A stretch of DNA of 64,000 nucleotides from contig NZ_AUDO01000019.1 in the NCBI RefSeq assembly GCF_000425505.1, positions 1 through 64,000 of the forward strand, written 5' to 3'. Of the stretch, positions 47,846 to 54,670 are shown piece by piece. The notes under the pieces were generated by a model, which did not search any database, was not told the origin of the DNA, and saw only the letters and a list, made by a program, of their open reading frames with translations. A program made the position numbers and the translations under genes. Every line of letters starts with the position of its first letter. Positions within the stretch are counted from its first letter, which is position 1. Source of the DNA: Flavobacterium frigidarium DSM 17623. GTDB lineage: Bacteria; Bacteroidota; Bacteroidia; Flavobacteriales; Flavobacteriaceae.

Positions 47846-50800
47846 TTTGGATTACCGATGTAATTATTCATTTCTATTTTTATAAAGCTAAAACCTTTCC
47901 CATCTACTTTTTGCAGCAAGTCTTTTTCGACCTCTCTGTCCCGGTTTGGTATAATCGTTCTCGCGAGATTTCCGTTTGGCAAACCATTTACATAGCAATT
48001 TTCTAAAGACGAGAGTATGATTTTACAACTCGATAAATCTAGCATTTTATAGTCAAAATATTGTTTTCTTTGCACGCGCACGCCTTCTCTTAAAAAGTAG
48101 TGGTCCACGTATAATAACTCTTTTTTATCAGTGTAGTAAGAAATTAAAAGCTCAGGAACAGTCACTTCTTGTATTCCATAATTAAATAGCGTTCCTTTAA
48201 GATGGTTGTTCTCAATCTTTAAGTCAGACAAAGCTACTTGTATGTAGAAATCAGTAATAGCAACATTCCCGGCAGATTGTATGTCAAAATTAGCAGGTGT
48301 TTCACTTATGTCCTTTGGTGTATATTCATTAGGATTGAAAGTTGTAGGTTGACTCACGCCCTTATTTAGCCACGATATTTCTTCAAAATTCACTTTGAAA
48401 GGCGTTGTCTCCTTAGGCATTATTTTATGTTTGATAACATCCTTAGCATTAAAGGTAGCCAAAACTTTATCATTATGGTTGTACAAAGTAGATTTGAGTA
48501 CCACATCTGCAGGGAAATTATCGATGTTTTGTAATTCACCTATGATGATGTATTCCCCTTTATATTGTATAAGTTTTGCCGATAAGATTTCGAGTTCAGG
48601 TTGTTTTAAAACATCCTCGTGGTAGGTTTGCTGGGTTGTTATTTTTCGTCTTCCTTGTTTGTAATATTCGGTCGAGTTATTTGCCAAGAATTGATCTGGC
48701 GGAATATCAAGTGGCTGTTTGTTAGGCACCAGATACCATTTTCCTTTCTGTTTTACTGCCTCGTGATAATAATCTTTATTGATAATTTCGAGTGGCGTAA
48801 TCCATTTTGTTTTGGCTACTAGTGTCGCTCTTTTATCCCCGCTTTTAATAACTTTAATTTCGATAGCATCGAGTTTTGCGTAAGAATTTAAAATACCATC
48901 AGCAACCGATGTCTCTAGCATGAACTGCGAAATAGAAAGGTGGCTTTCGGGGTTAATAAACGAATGCGCTTTCTCATAATACTTAAAATCGAGTGCATCA
49001 TAATAGGCTTTAACCACATTTGTAGGACTAATTTGTGAGGCATTAAAAAGGTACGATTGGTAAATTCCGTACCCAATTACTCCTAATAATAATACAATCC
49101 AGAGATGGAGAATTACAATAATTTTGAACGGAAATTTACTGTAGGGAACAACAAATTTAAAGAAGTCAGGTTTAACTTCATCCTTAATTTTTAATGCTTT
49201 AAAAAAGATGCTTTGAATGTTTATTACAAATGCGAGTATCACAGTAAGCACTGGAATTATTCCCCACATTAGTTTCAAATATAAAGGAACCTCGTCTTTA
49301 GGTAATACTTTTGGTAAGGGGGCTACATTCAGTTTTTCCCATACCATAATGCCGTTTTCTAATAATGATAGTCGGTGCCAGCCACAAAAGTAGAGTATGG
49401 GATCGTAGAATTTATCATTCGAAAAAACATACTTTAAATTGTACTTTTCAGGAACAGTCAAGAATTGCTGTAAGGAACCAATTCCTTCCATTCCTCTAAA
49501 CTTCGAATTCTCCAATCGTTCGATTGCTCTCGAGGTTAGTTCTGGCAATCTTCTAGCGGAGTGGTAGTTTCCATCTACTGTTTTGGCTTTTGTTTGAGAT
49601 GATAATGTGGCCATTTGATCCCCAAAACCTAACGGTAGAAAACGCCACTGATCATGTTGATCCTGATTTAAAAAGTTAACAAGAGGTAAAGTGTTTATTT
49701 TTTGAGGTTGGAAAGGTCTGAAATATCCAAGAGTGATAGTGAAACCAGCAAAAAACAAAAATGATCCTGCAAATAACGCTCCTAAAATACGGTGGTACAC
49801 ATTACCAAATCGGTTTTGAATGGCCGTTTTCAAGTCGCCTTCAATCAAGCGATAAACAAATTCTCCAAACATGGGTAAACTCATGATAGACGCCCATAGA
49901 GTAAAACGGTCAAGGGTTAAAATATTGAATGCCGTTTCTCCTAATACTTTTAATGGGATAGGGGTAGTTCCTCCAGTTCCCAGAACAATTAATAAGGAAA
50001 TAGACAACCCAAAACAAATGTACCGCTTGCTGTAATAACGGTAAAGGATGTAGGGTAAGATGAAGAACAAAATCCCCCACGGAATCACAAAAAACATTAA
50101 TCCAGATGAGTTTACTTCGATAAAATTATCCCTACTACCATGCGGAATAGGAACCTGTGTAATAGGGTTTGCTTTTGAATTTACCCAATAAGGAAAGATA
50201 CAAAAGATGATAAGGAATAACGAACCTGCACCAAAAGCAACAATACGCTTGAATAATTTGAAAAAAGTAGTTAAGAACAGCTTGAATTTAATTTCTTTAT
50301 AAGAGTTGACTTGCTCTCGAGCGACATCCATAATTACAGTTCCTATCAAAGGGAAAATAAAGAAAATCATTCCAAAGATGGGTGTCACATGATGTGAGGT
50401 GATGGTTACTGCTAGTAAAGAAAAGGAGGTAATAAGATGCCTGATTCTACCATTTTTTATCCAAAGATATATTTCAGGCATGCAATGCATCAATACAGAA
50501 ACACCTATAATGCTGGGTAATTGACCAAAAATGTGCAGCGTTTCGACAAAAGACGATGAAAATACAGCTACAATTGCAGCATAACCCGCTACTGTGCGGT
50601 TACCCGTAATCATCAAAGTATAGCGATACACACCCGTTATAAAGAGTACAATTCCTATGATGGCTACGGTAAACATTCCAAATTTTAAACCGCCAATTAA
50701 GGAAAGCAGCCCTATGGCTTGATGAACAAGTGGCGGGTATCCCATAACGGTGAAGCCGGTGTACCAACTGTAATTCCACGGCTCGAACCAGCTTGTGGCA

Positions 50801-50934
50801 TAGTGCTGGGCAAAAAACATGTGTATCAAGGCATCATAAGTGCTCTCTAAAGTAAAAAAGATCGCACTGGAATGAAAAACAACTCCAATAAGCAATGCTA
50901 CAATTAAATATTTATTTGATTTCTCTTTTGCCAA
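47842..50934 (-). CDS. GT-C-like polytopic membrane protein (candidate glycosyltransferase)
   Basis: 1030 residues, TTG start. About eleven to thirteen membrane segments fill residues 8-400, with two more near 570 and 630. The first loop has an acidic residue and His as in GT-C enzymes that use polyprenyl-phosphate sugars: TYDALIHMFFAQHYATSW near 32-49, then YTGFTVMGYPPLVH, typical of the 6-pyruvoyl-tetrahydropterin-synthase-related/YfhO-like membrane group. Soluble parts follow: about 410-560 and, after the last membrane segment, a C-terminal region of 380 residues with beta-sandwich character. First gene of a coupled minus-strand trio. It would fit as user of the product of the Alg5-like enzyme at 51073. 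Function is inferred from topology and context. Confidence 0.6.
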   Translation of the reverse strand: MAKEKSNKYLIVALLIGVVFHSSAIFFTLESTYDALIHMFFAQHYATSWFEPWNYSWYTGFTVMGYPPLVHQAIGLLSLIGGLKFGMFTVAIIGIVLFITGVYRYTLMITGNRTVAGYAAIVAVFSSSFVETLHIFGQLPSIIGVSVLMHCMPEIYLWIKNGRIRHLITSFSLLAVTITSHHVTPIFGMIFFIFPLIGTVIMDVAREQVNSYKEIKFKLFLTTFFKLFKRIVAFGAGSLFLIIFCIFPYWVNSKANPITQVPIPHGSRDNFIEVNSSGLMFFVIPWGILFFILPYILYRYYSKRYICFGLSISLLIVLGTGGTTPIPLKVLGETAFNILTLDRFTLWASIMSLPMFGEFVYRLIEGDLKTAIQNRFGNVYHRILGALFAGSFLFFAGFTITLGYFRPFQPQKINTLPLVNFLNQDQHDQWRFLPLGFGDQMATLSSQTKAKTVDGNYHSARRLPELTSRAIERLENSKFRGMEGIGSLQQFLTVPEKYNLKYVFSNDKFYDPILYFCGWHRLSLLENGIMVWEKLNVAPLPKVLPKDEVPLYLKLMWGIIPVLTVILAFVINIQSIFFKALKIKDEVKPDFFKFVVPYSKFPFKIIVILHLWIVLLLGVIGYGIYQSYLFNASQISPTNVVKAYYDALDFKYYEKAHSFINPESHLSISQFMLETSVADGILNSYAKLDAIEIKVIKSGDKRATLVAKTKWITPLEIINKDYYHEAVKQKGKWYLVPNKQPLDIPPDQFLANNSTEYYKQGRRKITTQQTYHEDVLKQPELEILSAKLIQYKGEYIIIGELQNIDNFPADVVLKSTLYNHNDKVLATFNAKDVIKHKIMPKETTPFKVNFEEISWLNKGVSQPTTFNPNEYTPKDISETPANFDIQSAGNVAITDFYIQVALSDLKIENNHLKGTLFNYGIQEVTVPELLISYYTDKKELLYVDHYFLREGVRVQRKQYFDYKMLDLSSCKIILSSLENCYVNGLPNGNLARTIIPNRDREVEKDLLQKVDGKGFSFIKIEMNNYIGNPK

Positions 50935-51011
50935 GGCTCGAATGTTATGTTTTTGTAAAAGTAATGATTAAACTGTTAATTAGATAAATTATACAGGGTA
51001 AGGATTCATAT

Positions 51012-51045
51012 TTTGTTGGTTGTTCGTGGATATTTAATATATTTA
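51012..51045 (+). promoter_or_regulatory. Candidate promoter of the receiver-glycosyltransferase gene
   Basis: TATATTTA at 51038-51045 resembles the TAnnTTTG minus-7 element with a final mismatch. TTTG at 51012-51015 (22-base spacer) or TTG at 51016-51018 (19-base spacer) could be the minus-33 element. The leader to the ATG at 51073 would be about 20 bases. The divergent gene at 50934 must have its promoter in the same 138-base gap. Confidence 0.35.
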
Positions 51046-51072
51046 CAGTAACCAAATCCAAATAAAACCATT

Positions 51073-52254
51073 ATGAAAATTCTTATAATTGATGATCAAG
51101 AATTAGTTGTTCTCTCTTTAGAGAAAAGTCTTTTAGATTTAGGATATGAAGTAGTCTCTGCAAATTCGATATCTGATGGTATTACAAAATACGATGAAAG
51201 TAACCCTGACTTAGTCATTGCTGACATTAATATGCCCTATAGCAATGAGAAAAGTGTTGGTTCTGAAATTATTGAGGGACAGGAAGCCTATAACGGACTC
51301 GAAATAGCACGACACGTTAAAAAGACGAGAGGACATACCACGCCAGTAATGATATTATCTGGTAATACTGATGAAGATATTATTGTTAAAGGATTTGACT
51401 TAGGTGTAGATGATTACATGAAGAAGCCTTTAAGCTTAAGCGAAATTGGCGCTCGTGTGAAACGCTTGATTGGTAGTGGGGAAAAGGTTGCAACAAACAC
51501 TAAAAAAAATCAGATTATTCAAAATGATTGTATCGGGGTGGTTATACCTTGCTATAACGAGGAGCTTCGATTATTAGGTGATGAGTTTAGGACTTTTATA
51601 AACTCTAATTTAGGATATCATTTATGCTTTGTAAATGATGGTAGTACTGATAAAACACTAGAGGTTTTAGAAGAACTAAGAAAAGGACATGAAGACCACA
51701 TAAGTATTTATGATTGTGAAAAAAATGGAGGTAAAGCTGAGGCTGTTCGTTTGGGAATGCTGCATCTAGCCAAGCAAGAGCAGTTTGATTACATTGGTTT
51801 TTTAGACGCTGATTTATCTACTGATTTTGAAGACTTTCATGATCTTGTAAAAACAATTTCTAATTCTAAATTTAAAGTGGTTAGTGGTTCTAGAATGGCG
51901 CGTATGGGTGCAGATATTACTAAGGAATCTGCGCGTGCAATTATTAGCAAAATTATCAATTTCATTATTCGAAAAACAATCGGGATGGAATTTAATGATA
52001 CGCAGTGCGGTGCCAAAATAATGAGTAAAGATGTTATCGAAAATACGTTTCAAACTAAGTTTATTACAAAGTGGTTGTTTGACGTGGAGATTTTTATGCG
52101 AATGAAGAAAATCTACGGTGATGAAGAAACTAAAAAGATAGTTTGTGAGCAACCTTTAAAAAGATGGATTCATGCTGACGGCTCTAAACTGTCGTTTAAA
52201 GACTCGTTAAAAATCGTATTCCAAATAGGTCACATTGCGATCCATTATAGATAA
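51073..52254 (+). CDS. Response-regulator receiver fused to an Alg5-like family 2 glycosyltransferase
   Basis: 393 residues. Receiver domain 1-135: LIIDDQE, phospho-acceptor Asp51 in LVIADINMPYSNE, MILSGNTDEDI, and Lys in DYMKKPLS. There is a moderate insertion after the Asp (KSVGSEIIEGQEAYNG). From about 155 comes a GT-A family 2 domain: IGVVIPCYNEELRLL, FVNDGSTDKT (nucleotide binding), KNGGKAEAVRLGML, the DxD-type IGFLDADLSTDFEDF, VSGSRMAR and NDTQCGAKIMSK. The last motifs match dolichyl/polyprenyl-phosphate glucosyltransferases of the Alg5 type. The usual C-terminal membrane segments are absent. Joining a receiver to such an enzyme suggests that phosphorylation switches sugar-donor synthesis or the enzyme's location. 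Confidence 0.9.
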   Translation: MKILIIDDQELVVLSLEKSLLDLGYEVVSANSISDGITKYDESNPDLVIADINMPYSNEKSVGSEIIEGQEAYNGLEIARHVKKTRGHTTPVMILSGNTDEDIIVKGFDLGVDDYMKKPLSLSEIGARVKRLIGSGEKVATNTKKNQIIQNDCIGVVIPCYNEELRLLGDEFRTFINSNLGYHLCFVNDGSTDKTLEVLEELRKGHEDHISIYDCEKNGGKAEAVRLGMLHLAKQEQFDYIGFLDADLSTDFEDFHDLVKTISNSKFKVVSGSRMARMGADITKESARAIISKIINFIIRKTIGMEFNDTQCGAKIMSKDVIENTFQTKFITKWLFDVEIFMRMKKIYGDEETKKIVCEQPLKRWIHADGSKLSFKDSLKIVFQIGHIAIHYR

Positions 52255-52282
52255 AATAGAAATAGTAATTACTAGTGTAGTG

Positions 52283-52316
52283 AAAGGTTGTGTAATTAAA
52301 ACACAGCCTTTTTTTG
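52283..52316 (+). terminator. Terminator after the receiver-glycosyltransferase gene
   Basis: AAAGGTTGTGT pairs with ACACAGCCTTT, with one G-T wobble, around a 7-base AT loop and runs into seven T residues. It lies 29 bases after the stop codon. Confidence 0.85.
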
Positions 52317-52366
52317 TGCCCCTTTAAATAAAATTCTCTCTGTAATGATATATCTTAAATTGGTAT

Positions 52367-52374
52367 TACTTTTG
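52367..52374 (+). promoter_or_regulatory. Candidate minus-7 element for the PH/SHOCT gene
   Basis: TACTTTTG fits TAnnTTTG exactly and lies 50 bases before the ATG at 52425. No TTG sits at 19-22 bases upstream, so the match is incomplete. Confidence 0.3.
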
Positions 52375-52424
52375 TAGAGTAACAGTTGTTGTAGCAATGA
52401 CTGTCTAATAAAGAAGCTTATAAT

Positions 52425-53135
52425 ATGAAAGACCAAATAAAGAAATTCTTAAATGAAGATCAAGATCCAAAAGCGATAGAGAAAATAACTATTAAGCTTC
52501 AGGATTTATTAATGAAAAATGAAGAGATTGGTTATATAGGCGTTCAAAAAAAGCCAGCTTTAACCGTTTTCCCAGATAGTATCGTAGTTACTAATAAAAG
52601 AATAATCTTGTGTAAACCTAAAAATTTAGGGCTATCGATGGATTTTGTAGATTATGATTGGCAGGATGTAATTGCGGCTTTCGTTAAGGAAAACATATTG
52701 GGTTCTGATTTCTCGTTTTCGACAAAAAGCGAACTAACCATTACGATTGATTATATTCCGAAAACGCAAGCTCGAAAATTGTATACGTACGCAAAAGAGC
52801 AAATGGATTTACTAAAATTCAATGCTACACAAGCAATAATTAATACTGAGGAAATCGTAGCAGAACCAATTCAAGACGAAGAAGTAATTGAAGAAGTTGA
52901 AGCTGAAGAAGTGACAAATTACGCGGAGATTATTTCTGTTCCTCAACATAATTTCACGACAGAACCTGTGACCGAAAAAGCAGAAAAACCAGATAACAAC
53001 GCACGTCTATTAAGTAATTTATCTCAAGAAGAGCTTTTTGAAAAACTTCAGAATTATAAAAAGTTGTTAGACAATGGCTTGATTCTGCAAGGCGAGTACG
53101 ATAATTATAAAAAAGAAATATTAAGCTATATGTAA
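52425..53135 (+). CDS. Bacterial PH-like domain protein with C-terminal SHOCT motif
   Basis: 236 residues, cytosolic, no membrane segment. Residues 25-125 look like a bacterial pleckstrin-homology (bPH/YokE-like) domain: EEIGYIGVQKK, TVFPDSIVVTNKRIILCKPK, MDFVDYDWQDVIAAFVKEN, FSFSTKSELTITIDYIPK. An acidic linker follows (EEIVAEPIQDEEVIEEVEAEE near 145-165). The end (EELFEKLQNYKKLLDNGLI and GEYDNYKKEIL) is the SHOCT short C-terminal domain, which tends to mediate oligomerisation. Its function is unknown. A terminator follows at 53174. Confidence 0.8.
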   Translation: MKDQIKKFLNEDQDPKAIEKITIKLQDLLMKNEEIGYIGVQKKPALTVFPDSIVVTNKRIILCKPKNLGLSMDFVDYDWQDVIAAFVKENILGSDFSFSTKSELTITIDYIPKTQARKLYTYAKEQMDLLKFNATQAIINTEEIVAEPIQDEEVIEEVEAEEVTNYAEIISVPQHNFTTEPVTEKAEKPDNNARLLSNLSQEELFEKLQNYKKLLDNGLILQGEYDNYKKEILSYM

Positions 53136-53173
53136 TCGCTTAGCAAGTAAAGTTAATTTAGCTTAAAAATATA

Positions 53174-53206
53174 AAAACCCGACGGTCAATTAACTAGTCG
53201 GGTTTT
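53174..53206. terminator. Bidirectional terminator between convergent genes
   Basis: AAAACCCGAC (53174-53183) pairs with GTCGGGTTTT (53197-53206) around a 13-base AT-rich loop. It serves the PH/SHOCT gene ending at 53135 and the DUF4407 gene ending at 53213. Confidence 0.85.
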
Positions 53207-53212
53207 GTGTTT

Positions 53213-54313
53213 TTATAAAGTTTGCTTTTGTTTTTCTAAGAAATTATTGGACTGCAGTTTCAATAATTCTGTTGCATTTTTCCTTTGCAAATCATAAATG
53301 CTTTTATCCTTTGCGAGGTCTTCATAGATTTTATCATGCATAGCGGCAGAAGTTTTTACTAACAATTCTCGCTGGTACTTATCCTGTTCAATTGTTGCCT
53401 GTAGTGCCGTCTCTTGATCTTCGATCTTGAAATCATATTCTCCTTTTGGAGACAATAATTTAGCAATAATGGGAGATGTTTCAATAGCTAGAAAAAGAAG
53501 CATGATAAAGAACGAGGGCAACCATGGTAATTTGTCTAAGGCATTTATTCGAGCCATCAATCCATCAAAGCCGTCTATTATAGGTTGGCTTTCATTTACT
53601 TTTTTATCTAAGTCTGTTTGTAATGCTGTTGCTGCTTTATCAAGCTGTGCAATTTTAGATAAGTTTTTTGATTGTAAGCTGTCAAGTTCGGCTTTAGCCA
53701 AATCATGTTTGGCAATTTTCTCTTTGAAAACAGGTCCTTTGCCTAATTTTTTAGTACCTGCCGTTCCTTCCGCTTCCGCGATGTAGGTATCATAATAAGT
53801 ATTAACCTCTTTTTCTTTGTTGACTATTTCTAATTTCAATTGATCAACTTCTACTTTATTTTTGTCTAAATCAGATTTGAAGTAATTAGCAACTTCCTTT
53901 TTGTTTTGTAATGCCATAGCATTTTTCTCTTTCAACAACACAGTATTGATCTCTTTTTCAAAAATCTTTATTTCGAGAGGTTTCGAAATAACAATTGCGA
54001 TAATAACTGCTAATAAAATACGTGGTGTTGCTTGCAAAAATTCTCTCCCAAAACGATCTCTCTTTCGAATAGTAGAAACAATAAAACGATCGAGGTTAAA
54101 AATTAGAAGTGCCCAAATTGCCCCAAAAAACACCGCTGGATAAAGGCTGTCAAAAACGGTATATAAAGCATAAGAACTAGCGATAAGCGCCATAATTGCA
54201 GTAAAGAAAACAGTGGCACCAATACCTACGTATTTTGTTTGCTCGCCATTTGAACATCCCCCTAGAATGTCTTGATCTGCCCCAGAACAGATGATGAAGA
54301 ATCGTTTTAACAT
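53213..54313 (-). CDS. DUF4407 family membrane protein
   Basis: 366 residues. The opening FFIICSGADQDILGGCSNGEQ is the DUF4407 signature. Three membrane segments cluster near 30-50, 57-75 and 98-115, and one lies near 265-280. A long charged helical stretch between (about 130-250, EKEINTVLLKEKNAMALQNK and on) is predicted coiled coil. The conserved IFNLDRFIVSTIRKRDR loop follows the second segment. Topology suggests an inner-membrane protein with a large coiled-coil domain on one side. No function is established. It is divergent from the phosphate-scavenging operon, with a 357-base gap. Confidence 0.85.
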   Translation of the reverse strand: MLKRFFIICSGADQDILGGCSNGEQTKYVGIGATVFFTAIMALIASSYALYTVFDSLYPAVFFGAIWALLIFNLDRFIVSTIRKRDRFGREFLQATPRILLAVIIAIVISKPLEIKIFEKEINTVLLKEKNAMALQNKKEVANYFKSDLDKNKVEVDQLKLEIVNKEKEVNTYYDTYIAEAEGTAGTKKLGKGPVFKEKIAKHDLAKAELDSLQSKNLSKIAQLDKAATALQTDLDKKVNESQPIIDGFDGLMARINALDKLPWLPSFFIMLLFLAIETSPIIAKLLSPKGEYDFKIEDQETALQATIEQDKYQRELLVKTSAAMHDKIYEDLAKDKSIYDLQRKNATELLKLQSNNFLEKQKQTL

Positions 54314-54670
54314 GATGGAATAATTTTGATTGATTTGATTGTGATGGCTATTCGTGAACGGATTGGAAATAGCTTAGCAAATTTAAAGCCAAAATAATTG
54401 TAAATGGCTAATTGCCTGGTTATATTTTATTTAAGTGTTAAAATTCATAAGTCTAATTATTTTTATTAATGAATAAAATGTCTTTAAAACCGGATAGTTT
54501 TGCTAAATAGTTTGTATCGCAATAGATAGTAAATTTCGTGATTTATAGGATTATGCTTAAGTTATCATATTTTGCTTTCCTCTATTTTTTCATAATGATA
54601 TGTTAACTTTTTTAGGAGCTTAAATTAAAGTTTGACCTCTAGATTTGCATCAAATCAAAATTAGCTTAAA
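54314..54670. other. Divergent promoter region
   Basis: No gene. On the minus strand a TAAATTTG (complement of 54378-54385) about 65 bases ahead of the DUF4407 start fits TAnnTTTG. On the plus strand TAGATTTG at 54640-54647 fits the same element for the TonB-dependent receptor. The rest is AT-rich without a recognised operator. Confidence 0.4.
54640..54647 (+). promoter_or_regulatory. Candidate minus-7 element of the phosphate-scavenging operon
   Basis: TAGATTTG fits TAnnTTTG and lies 23 bases before the ATG of the receptor gene, giving a short leader of about 17 bases. No clear TTG occurs at the minus-33 distance, which may mean dependence on an activator. Confidence 0.4.

Noticed and set aside
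40062..52254. Naming the exopolysaccharide locus a Pel operon
   Set aside because: TPR-barrel, flippase and GT4-like proteins are shared with Pel, but PelA-, PelC- and PelD-like proteins are not visible and the GT-C-like and receiver-GT2 proteins have no Pel counterpart.
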